A DNA stretch of 25,108 bases, from the IMG/VR virus record IMGVR_UViG_3300036876_000303, positions 1-25,108 of that record. One strand, given 5' to 3'. Positions 13,529 through 20,111 of the stretch are shown here, one piece after another (the stretch's first letter is position 1; every line of letters begins with the position of its first letter). The position numbers and the translations under genes are program-made. The stretch comes from a virus. Under the pieces are notes generated by a model. The model made no database searches, was not told where the DNA came from, and was given only the letters and a program-made list of their open reading frames with translations.

Positions 13529-14143
13529 ATGTACGGAGACATTCCCGCCGAGGGCATCACCATCAAGGTGCCCAACCCACCAAAGACCGCTTTTCTGCGG
13601 TTGCCCACGAGCCAGGAACTGCTGGAACGGCTCGACCAGCAGAAGTCCATCCGGCGCACCATCGGACGCCGGAAATCGCAAACGGAGTTCGTGCCCAACC
13701 TCAAGGCAGACCTCGACCTGTTCTGCAAGATCCGGCTGGACAAGGACGGAGCGGAATTCGACGAGTTCGAGGCCGGCAACGCGATCTCGAAGCTGACCTT
13801 CTGCGAGGTCACCGATTGCCAGCGCGCCGGTGACGAATACCGAATCGCGCTGCGAACGCCATTCGGCGAGACCATCCACCAGGTGAAGATCCCGACGCAG
13901 CGCGACATCACCGTGTACAGGCGCACCGTCGTGTCGTCGACCGACCTTCCGCACGGCCAGGAGGAGTTGCGGTACCGCATCGAGCCTTCCGTTGGCCTCT
14001 ACGATTCGGTGGTGACCAAGGTCGAAGGTTACGCCGCGTCGGTTAAGCCTGCCGACGTGCCTCCCCACCACAAATCGTCGGTCGTTGTGGAACTGGTCCA
14101 GGCCATCGACGAACTCGACCCGGCGCTGGACCCAAACTCCTAG
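13529..14143 (+). CDS. Tail assembly chaperone (gpG-like), frameshift donor
   Basis: The ATG at 13529 has a perfect AGGAGG (13519-13524). The 204-residue product is rich in charged residues: GITIKVPNPPKTAFLRLPTS, QELLERLDQQKSIRRTIGRR, DLDLFCKIRLDKDGAEFDEF and a C-terminal HKSSVVVELVQAIDELDPAL. It lies between tail tube and tape measure, where gpG-type chaperones sit; these coat the tape measure during tail assembly. Just before its stop is the heptamer CCCAAAC (14131-14137) in the X-XXY-YYZ register. The second frame (-1) is open through to 14586. It is therefore read as the short partner of a G/GT pair. The sequence itself is divergent from lambda gpG. Confidence 0.75.
   Translation: MYGDIPAEGITIKVPNPPKTAFLRLPTSQELLERLDQQKSIRRTIGRRKSQTEFVPNLKADLDLFCKIRLDKDGAEFDEFEAGNAISKLTFCEVTDCQRAGDEYRIALRTPFGETIHQVKIPTQRDITVYRRTVVSSTDLPHGQEELRYRIEPSVGLYDSVVTKVEGYAASVKPADVPPHHKSSVVVELVQAIDELDPALDPNS
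14131..14137 (+). promoter_or_regulatory. Programmed -1 frameshift slippery site CCCAAAC
   Basis: C CCA AAC is in the reading frame of the upstream gene, so both tRNAs can slip back to CCC and AAA. The upstream stop TAG is at 14141-14143, one codon after the heptamer. The -1 frame is open from 14047 to 14586 without a usable start codon of its own. A short GGAC (14148-14151) and GTCC (14167-14170) could pair downstream, but no strong stimulatory structure is seen. The arrangement matches the lambda G/GT frameshift. Confidence 0.75.
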
Positions 14144-14586
14144 CCCCGGACGAGTGGCCCGCGCCGGTCCCTCTCCGGTTGCTGATTTACCGCTCGGTGC
14201 GCGCCGCCGAACTGTGTGACGGCGACGTTGATGGGCCGCGCGGCTGCCCCGACGCGAATGACGTCACGTGCGGGAAATGCGGCTTCGGACGCACAGTGGG
14301 AGACACGAACGCGCCGGGGCCCTGTCCGCAGTGCGGCGGCTGGCGGTTCACCGTCAATCGCTGCACGCATTGCAAGCTCGACGACCTGGATCATGCGCGG
14401 ACCCATTCCAATGCCGGCCGCCTCTTTGAACGGCTTCTGGAACTGGAGTTCGACGCCGGGCACTTCAGCATCCCCTGGAGCGACGTCACCGCCGAGGAAG
14501 TCCGCGGTCTCCAGATCCTGAAGGAGGAACGCGACCGCTATCAGCGAGAGCAGGCCCAGAAGCCGCCCAATGCCTTTCCAAACTAA
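14137..14586 (+). CDS. Frameshift-encoded T domain of the GT-like tail chaperone, Cys-rich
   Basis: Read by -1 frameshift at 14131-14137, this adds 149 residues to 203 residues of the upstream gene, giving about 352. It has no ATG; a TTG at 14179 lacks a Shine-Dalgarno sequence. The new part begins LLAPDEWPAPVPLRLLIYRS. It then has three CxxC pairs, CGKC, CPQC and CTHC, with two further Cys upstream, which looks like a zinc-ribbon fold. After that comes RLFERLLELEFDAGHFSIPW and a helix RGLQILKEERDRYQREQ. In lambda the T part recruits tail tube subunits to the tape measure. A metal-binding module in this position is unusual. It overlaps the next gene by 17 bases. Confidence 0.7.
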   Translation, partial: LLAPDEWPAPVPLRLLIYRSVRAAELCDGDVDGPRGCPDANDVTCGKCGFGRTVGDTNAPGPCPQCGGWRFTVNRCTHCKLDDLDHARTHSNAGRLFERLLELEFDAGHFSIPWSDVTAEEVRGLQILKEERDRYQREQAQKPPNAFPN

Positions 14587-15019
14587 GATCACACGCGCCC
14601 GCTTCGTGCTGGGGCCCTTCACCGGCGAGGACATGCAGACCATCGGCAACGTCCTGGTGGACAGTATCTCCACACGCATCCGGAAGGCAATCACCGTGAA
14701 CGACGTGCCAGCCAAGCCGCTCAAGCCGGGGCGCAACGGTCGGCGCGGTTATCCCGAATACAAGGCTGCCCGCGGCCTGATGCCGATCCGCGACTGGGTG
14801 TGGACCGGGCGCACCATGCGGTCGCTCAAGGTCAAGAGCGCCAACGAGAACACGGCCACGGTTGGCTTCGTCGATCCGAACGCGGATCGAATTGCGCACG
14901 TGAATAATCTGCGCGAGCGGCAGTTTGGGATTTCCCCGAAGGACCGCAGCGCACTCAACGCGGCTGTGCTGGCGGTGTTGCGTCAGGCGCGAGTCATCCG
15001 CATCAAGAGAGCAGCGTAG
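14570..15019 (+). CDS. Virion morphogenesis/tail completion-type protein (gpZ-like)
   Basis: A 149-residue basic protein starting with an ATG 17 bases inside the end of the previous frame. Pattern: IGNVLVDSISTRIRKAITVN, then PAKPLKPGRNGRRGYPEYKA, then WTGRTMRSLKVKS, TATVGFVDPNADRIAHVNNL, RERQFGIS and a C-terminal helix. This helical start, Pro/Lys/Gly stretch, small beta core with a boundary RQFG-like loop and helical end is typical of phage virion morphogenesis, tail completion and neck proteins. In lambda the comparable gene (Z) lies before the tail tube; here it lies after the chaperones. The stop abuts the tape measure ATG. Confidence 0.6.
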   Translation: MPFQTKITRARFVLGPFTGEDMQTIGNVLVDSISTRIRKAITVNDVPAKPLKPGRNGRRGYPEYKAARGLMPIRDWVWTGRTMRSLKVKSANENTATVGFVDPNADRIAHVNNLRERQFGISPKDRSALNAAVLAVLRQARVIRIKRAA

Positions 15020-18000
15020 ATGCCGGACCAGGAATCCATCGTCCTCGAGGTCGATCCGCGCAGCGTCCTCACTGCAATCAAACAGGCCAACCAGGCCGTC
15101 GAAGGATGGGAAAAGGGCACGGTCGGCGCCGGTGAGCGCATGCAGAAGTCGCTCGAGCGGATGGGCGAAATGCTGCTCAAAGTGAACGACCGCTCGCGCA
15201 GTTCGATGGAGCGGCTCACCCAGTCCATCGAGAAGCAGGCCGCTGCTTACGGGAAGACGGAGGTTGAGCGGCTCATCGCCGACCGCGACCGGTTCATCAA
15301 GAAACTCGGCGACGAGCAGGGCATGGTCGACCGCGTGACGGCGGCCTACAACAAAATGATCGAGGCCGCAGGCAAGTCCGGCGGCTCCGAGATCAAACAA
15401 CTTGGGGCAGAAGCTCGTGAGTCGAAGGCGTCGCTTGCCCTGATGGGCGAGGAGATCGGAGTTCACATCCCGCGCCACATCCGCGGCTTCATCTCCTCCA
15501 TGCCCGGCGTCGGCGCGGCACTGAGCGCGGCGTTCAGCGGGATCGCGGTCGTGGTCTTAATCGGGGTCATCGTCGAGGCGATCAAGAAAGTTGTGGAGTT
15601 CCACGAAAACCTCGAAAAACTGCGCGAGGCGCCGGAACGCATCCAGGCCGAGTTCGCGCGCCTCACCGGCGCAACGAAGGCCGCCAACGACGAAATGCGT
15701 GTCGCGAACGACCGGCTGGAGAACGCCATCGCAAAACTGGAACACAGGCCCCAGAACAACCTGAAGCTCGCCATCGACGAGGCGGCGGTCGCTGCCGATC
15801 ACCTCTCGGAAAAGATGGACAAGGCTCTTCGATCCTTCGCGGATGTGGCCATCAAGAACGCTCCTGGAGTGTTCGCCAACATCATAGGCGGCCAAGCGGG
15901 TATCGACGATGTCGTGAAGCTCGTCCAAGGTAAATCGGGTTACGGCGGCCTCATCGGCGATGTCTACAAGGCCACCTCCGCTGGGGGCGATCCCACCAAA
16001 GTGCTCGGGCAGTATCGTGCCGCCGTCGGAACCATGATCCGGCAGTCCGAAATGGCCGAGGCGTACCAGCAGGGCAAGGGATTTGAGGGCGTCAGCTACG
16101 AAGACATCCGCGGTGCGATGACCGGCAGAGGCCAGCTGCCGCCCGGACTGCACTTCGAGAACATGCTGGCCGAGCAGGGCCCGAGGTTGGAAACGCTGCG
16201 CGCGCTCGATCGGGAGATGGACCTGCTGGGCCAGAGCTACGGCCTCGAAAAGAAGAATAGCAGCCTCAGCGGCCAGGAGGACCGGCTCAAGGAAGTTGCG
16301 AAATCGAGCGGCGTCACGGAAGAACTGCGTCAGCAGGTGGCCCGCGCCCAGGAAGGCGAGTTGAACGGCTTGGCCCGTATCAACGCCGCCCATGAGGAGC
16401 GGCTACGTCATCTGAGAGAAGAGGGTCAACTCAATACGGTCAACGTCAAGCTCGCCGGCCAGATCCGAGACGCCGAGATCGCCCGCTTCGAAAAGGACGA
16501 GAAACGGAAGACCGCCGCTGCCGTGTTTGGCACGAACACCTCACTGGGCGAAGCAGGCATTCGATCCAACTACACGATCTTCCAGGCCAACCGAAAGGCC
16601 AGTGGCGCGGCGTTCGGCGAGGCTGATATCAGCGCCGAGTACGACACCGCCATGGCACTCACGCAGAAGCAATTCGATGTTGCTGGCCAACATGTCCGCG
16701 AACTGCGCGAAATGAACGCCACGGACGGAGAGATTCAGCGCGCCCAGATCGAGGCGACGAAGAATTTCGCACTGAGTGCGCTGGACGCGGAGACGAAGAA
16801 GCGGGTCGAGTTGATCGACCTGGCCAAACAGCAACGGGATGAAGAGTCCAAGACCGCCCGTGCGAACTACGAGAACGCCCGCAGGCTCAGCGACACCGTG
16901 GCGGGCGAGCAGGAGCGAAGGGAGCGCGACGCGCTGCAGCGTCAGATCAAGCTGGCTGAGGCGCTCGGCATGAAGACTTCCGGCGGCCAGGTCGCCACGG
17001 CACTCACGGTCGAACAACTGCGGATTGCCGCCGCGCAGATGCAACACTCTCAAACCCTCGCGCGAGTCGGCCAGGAGTCTTTCGAAGCCCAGAAGTTGCC
17101 CGGCGGCACCCCGGAGGAGCGGCGCCAGCGGGATTCCGAACTCAACCGGCTCAAGATCGAAGGTCTGAAGGCCGAGGGCGAGTTGCAACGCCAGATCGAT
17201 GACGCGCACCAGGACCGCGTTGTGAAGCTAATGGAGCTTCAGAAGCGCGAGATGGAGGAGATCCAGAACAAAGCATCAGGCCTGTTCCACACGCTCTTCA
17301 CGAAGCCGCAGGAATTTGGCAAGCAGCTCGCCAGCACGATGAAGGAGGCTGTGCTTAAGCCGATTACGGAGGGCCTGGGAGGTATGGTCGCGGGCGCGAT
17401 CCATCCTCTTATATACGGCTCCGATGGGCAGGGCGGGATCGCGGGCGTTTTCAAGGGGATCTTCGGCGGCGGTAAGCAGGACCCCATCAAGGCGGCCACC
17501 GATCTGAATACGGCTGTCACCGCGCAGAACTCGGTCGCGATTGCGTCGTTGACGGCTGTTTTCGCGGCTGCGATGGGAATGGGTGCGCCTGCAATTGCTG
17601 CGCCGTCCGGCATCCCGGGCGGCATCTCGCTCCCGGTGATTTCGATTCCGGCGGCTGCAGGCGGCTCTGCTTCGGGCGACGTAGGCGGCATTGGAGCGGG
17701 GGCGTCCATTCCGATCGGTATCGGAGGGGCGGGCAGTCCTGGTGCCTCAGGTGTGCCGCCCGCCGACATCTTCAACCTGCCCACCACGCACGCCGGTGCC
17801 AGCATGAATCCCCTGGGCATGATCTTGGGCGCGAATCAGAAGGGCGGAACGTCGGGATTCTACAGTATGTTCTCGAAAGAAGGCTTCTCGAAGACTCTGC
17901 AGAACCTGAAGGGCACCGTCTGGAACCAGAAGGTCTTTGACGATGCCGGCGGCGGGCTATCGGGAGGAATTCAGGGCGTCGCGAAATCGCCGGCCGCTGG

Positions 18001-18700
18001 TGCCGCCGGAATGATGCTCGCGATGAACGGCCTGGTCGGCTCGCGGCGCGGCACGTGGGGAGGCATCGCGGAAAGCACCGCTGGCGGCGCGCTGATCGGC
18101 GAGCAGATTGGCGGCCCGCTCGGCGCGGCTATCGGGGCGGGCGCGGGCTTCCTGGCTGGTGTCGGGGAAAAGCTGTTTGGCGTCGAGTCTCCGGAGAATG
18201 AAGCCAAGCGGCTGGTTAAGCAGCTTTACTCCATCAGCATCGACAACTCGATGGCGAAGCAGATTGCGGGCATCGCGCAGCAGAAGTATGCCGGCCATGT
18301 GAGCATCGCCGTGCGCGATCCGGACGTCCGGAAGATGCTGATGCTCTATTCGGAGGCCACGGGGCAGAAGATGCCACTCTCGGCGACGACGCCGCAGTCA
18401 GGGAGTTTGGCCGAAATGGGCGGCAAGCTATACCAGCAGGCGACCTACGTGAACGGCACGCCGTACACGTTTCAGAGCAATCTGCCTGTGGCGGGAGGCT
18501 ATTCGACGGGCACGTATCCGGCTCCCGGCCCGATGACGTTGCAGGTAAACGTTGCTGGGCAAGGTGCCGCGCAGTTCGTGGCCGGTCAGGTCGTGACGCC
18601 GGAGTTCGTGCAGTCTCAGTGGTCGAGCGCTGCGGCCGCGAGCAACGGGCGGCTGCAGAACTCGGCGATCATCCAGCAGCCGGGATTGGTGGTAACATAA
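15020..18700 (+). CDS. Tape measure protein (gpH-like)
   Basis: The longest early tail gene: 1226 residues starting with an ATG that directly follows the previous stop. The N-terminal 140 residues and the middle (about 380 to 760) are long charged helices, for example SMERLTQSIEKQ and ELRQQVARAQEGELNGLARI. A hydrophobic, membrane-capable segment lies at about residues 165 to 188 (AALSAAFSGIAVVVLIGVIV). A Gly/Ala/Pro/Ile-rich stretch lies at about 830 to 920, and a Gly-rich glycine-zipper-like segment at about 1010 to 1050 (GGALIGEQIGGPLGAAIGAG). Such proteins fill the tail tube, set tail length and help DNA cross the inner membrane. At about 0.15 nm per residue the tail would be near 180 nm long. 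No lysozyme-type insertion was seen. Confidence 0.88.
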   Translation: MPDQESIVLEVDPRSVLTAIKQANQAVEGWEKGTVGAGERMQKSLERMGEMLLKVNDRSRSSMERLTQSIEKQAAAYGKTEVERLIADRDRFIKKLGDEQGMVDRVTAAYNKMIEAAGKSGGSEIKQLGAEARESKASLALMGEEIGVHIPRHIRGFISSMPGVGAALSAAFSGIAVVVLIGVIVEAIKKVVEFHENLEKLREAPERIQAEFARLTGATKAANDEMRVANDRLENAIAKLEHRPQNNLKLAIDEAAVAADHLSEKMDKALRSFADVAIKNAPGVFANIIGGQAGIDDVVKLVQGKSGYGGLIGDVYKATSAGGDPTKVLGQYRAAVGTMIRQSEMAEAYQQGKGFEGVSYEDIRGAMTGRGQLPPGLHFENMLAEQGPRLETLRALDREMDLLGQSYGLEKKNSSLSGQEDRLKEVAKSSGVTEELRQQVARAQEGELNGLARINAAHEERLRHLREEGQLNTVNVKLAGQIRDAEIARFEKDEKRKTAAAVFGTNTSLGEAGIRSNYTIFQANRKASGAAFGEADISAEYDTAMALTQKQFDVAGQHVRELREMNATDGEIQRAQIEATKNFALSALDAETKKRVELIDLAKQQRDEESKTARANYENARRLSDTVAGEQERRERDALQRQIKLAEALGMKTSGGQVATALTVEQLRIAAAQMQHSQTLARVGQESFEAQKLPGGTPEERRQRDSELNRLKIEGLKAEGELQRQIDDAHQDRVVKLMELQKREMEEIQNKASGLFHTLFTKPQEFGKQLASTMKEAVLKPITEGLGGMVAGAIHPLIYGSDGQGGIAGVFKGIFGGGKQDPIKAATDLNTAVTAQNSVAIASLTAVFAAAMGMGAPAIAAPSGIPGGISLPVISIPAAAGGSASGDVGGIGAGASIPIGIGGAGSPGASGVPPADIFNLPTTHAGASMNPLGMILGANQKGGTSGFYSMFSKEGFSKTLQNLKGTVWNQKVFDDAGGGLSGGIQGVAKSPAAGAAGMMLAMNGLVGSRRGTWGGIAESTAGGALIGEQIGGPLGAAIGAGAGFLAGVGEKLFGVESPENEAKRLVKQLYSISIDNSMAKQIAGIAQQKYAGHVSIAVRDPDVRKMLMLYSEATGQKMPLSATTPQSGSLAEMGGKLYQQATYVNGTPYTFQSNLPVAGGYSTGTYPAPGPMTLQVNVAGQGAAQFVAGQVVTPEFVQSQWSSAAAASNGRLQNSAIIQQPGLVVT

Positions 18701-18720
18701 TTCGCGATGCGCAACTGGGC

Positions 18721-18738
18721 CTGCGCGATCTTGCGCAG
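18721..18738 (+). other. Small hairpin between tape measure and the Cys-rich gene
   Basis: CTGCGC (18721-18726) and GCGCAG (18733-18738) form a 6-base-pair stem with the loop GATCTT in the 73-base gap after the tape measure gene. No U-tract follows. It may partly separate expression of the Cys-rich gene from the tail operon. Chance formation in GC-rich DNA cannot be excluded. Confidence 0.25.
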
Positions 18739-18773
18739 TACTGTTCGCTCTCGTTCGCCATCTGGAGGAATAC

Positions 18774-19631
18774 TTGGCTCGATTCGACTCTTGTCCGGAC
18801 TGCAAAGGGAAGAAGCAGTTCGAGTGCACTTCGTGCCGGTGCGGCAGATGTAACGCGTCCGGCGTGGTCGCGGTGCGCTGCTCGTCATGTAGCGACGGAG
18901 CAGTCCAGTGTTCGACCTGTAAGGGCAGCGGGAAGATACTCGTAAAGAAGGGGTTCTTCTCCGACACGTATCGAACGTGTTCCAGATGCAACGGGACAGC
19001 GCGTCACGCCTGCAACACTTGCCAAGGAAAGCGCGAGGTTTCTGGAACCTGCCCGTCGTGTAACGGGTCCAAGAGAAACACCTCTTGCACCAATTGCGGC
19101 TCTACTGGGAAGGTCAGTTGCTCGAAGTGTAGGGGAAACGGGGTGGTCGAAAGCGAATGGAGTCGTTCCTTGCATACCCAGTCCGTCGAGCGGCTGAAAC
19201 TTGAGCATGAAAAACGCAGCCAAAAGGTGATCGCGATGGAGCGCCAGATATTCGACCTTCAGGAAGAATATTGGGGCAGGGGCAGAGAGGGCAACATCGA
19301 CGGGGATCTTTCATATCTCAGAAGGAACATTTCAGAGATGGAAGGCGAGGTGGCAGCAATCGAAGAAGAGCTGGATCGCAGGGCCGGCGTAGGAGTAGCA
19401 GGGGCGGCGCAATCTTTTGAATCGCAATCAACGGAACGGCTGAAACTGGAGCACCAAAAGCGGCAGCGAGCGGTCCTGGCCCTGGAAAAACGAATGAACG
19501 ACCTTCAAGAAATGTACTGGGGTGAGGGCCGGCAGGGAGACATTGAGAACGACCTTTCCTCCTACAGAAGAGAAGTTCGGACATTTAGTGATGAAATGGC
19601 TGCGATAGAAAAAGTCCTCGATCAACGGTGA
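18774..19631 (+). CDS. Cys-rich protein: DnaJ-like zinc-finger repeats plus a duplicated coiled-coil domain
   Basis: A TTG start with GGAGGA at 18764-18769 gives 285 residues. Residues 7 to 119 contain ten CxxC pairs (7/10, 18/21, 23/26, 36/39, 46/49, 69/72, 80/83, 93/96, 105/108, 116/119). Several are in the DnaJ style CxxCxGxG (CSTCKGSG, CSRCNGTA, CSKCRGNG), which bind zinc in pairs. Residues 136 to 203 and 218 to 285 are two ungapped 68-residue copies of one helical domain, with 38 identical positions by hand count. Both contain ERLKLEH, DLQE-x-YWG, a Gly-rich turn and AAIE. No J domain and no membrane segment are present. It interrupts the tail operon between tape measure and minor tail genes and has gaps on both sides. 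Its codon use is looser and more AT-rich than its neighbours. An acquired accessory (moron-like) gene is likely; a virion chaperone is possible. Confidence 0.75.
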   Translation: MARFDSCPDCKGKKQFECTSCRCGRCNASGVVAVRCSSCSDGAVQCSTCKGSGKILVKKGFFSDTYRTCSRCNGTARHACNTCQGKREVSGTCPSCNGSKRNTSCTNCGSTGKVSCSKCRGNGVVESEWSRSLHTQSVERLKLEHEKRSQKVIAMERQIFDLQEEYWGRGREGNIDGDLSYLRRNISEMEGEVAAIEEELDRRAGVGVAGAAQSFESQSTERLKLEHQKRQRAVLALEKRMNDLQEMYWGEGRQGDIENDLSSYRREVRTFSDEMAAIEKVLDQR

Positions 19632-19706
19632 ATCGGAGTCAGCCCGCTTTGAGTATCTCGCTAGACAGTCTTCGCTGAGATCGCCCACCATTCGGAGCAA
19701 GTCCCG

Positions 19707-20099
19707 ATGCCTGACAGTATCCAGAACGCTGCGCCTAGCGGCGTGATGCCCTACGCGCTCTGCACCGCTTTCTCGGAATCGCGCGAGTTTGCCCAACTCC
19801 AGGCGCAATACCATGACGGAACCACGGAGCGTTCCCAACTCGCCCAGACGTCGCGGAAGGCATTCAAGCTTGCGCAGAGGCTAACCGCCGTGCGCGCCAT
19901 CGCCCTGAAGACATTCTGGGACGGCCAGCAGGGTGGCGTCGTGCCGTTCCTGTTCTACAACCTCGCAGAGGGCGCATACGACGCCACCGGCAATTCGACG
20001 CAGGGGCGGTACACGGTCGTGTTCCGCGGCAGTTGGTCACAGACCACCGGATTGCTGCGCACGGACGTCCCGCAAATCGAATTCGTCGAAGTCGCGTAA
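19707..20099 (+). CDS. Minor tail protein (gpM-like)
   Basis: A 130-residue protein with an ATG and GGAG about 10 bases upstream. It has a short N-terminal region. Then follow the segments TERSQLAQTSRKAFKLAQRL, LKTFWDGQQGGVVPFLFYNL, a YTVVFRG strand and a closing PQIEFVEVA. This is the pattern of lambda gpM/DUF2460-type minor tail proteins: an N-terminal strand and turn, an Fw-x-x-x-x-G-x-x-x-x-F helix-strand core and a final strand ending in EV. They form part of the tail tip between tube and receptor-binding protein. The N-terminus of the next protein has the same layout, so the two are probably paralogs. Confidence 0.65.
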   Translation: MPDSIQNAAPSGVMPYALCTAFSESREFAQLQAQYHDGTTERSQLAQTSRKAFKLAQRLTAVRAIALKTFWDGQQGGVVPFLFYNLAEGAYDATGNSTQGRYTVVFRGSWSQTTGLLRTDVPQIEFVEVA

Positions 20100-20111
20100 T
20101 CCCCAACTTCC

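Noticed and set aside
14179-14181. TTG as an independent start for the Cys-rich T-like frame
   Set aside because: No Shine-Dalgarno, and the frame is open far upstream into a perfect slippery heptamer. Frameshift entry explains it better.
15020-18700. Cell-wall hydrolase domain within the tape measure
   Set aside because: I looked for lysozyme, transglycosylase or M23 peptidase motifs and saw none, only helices, a membrane segment and Gly-rich stretches.
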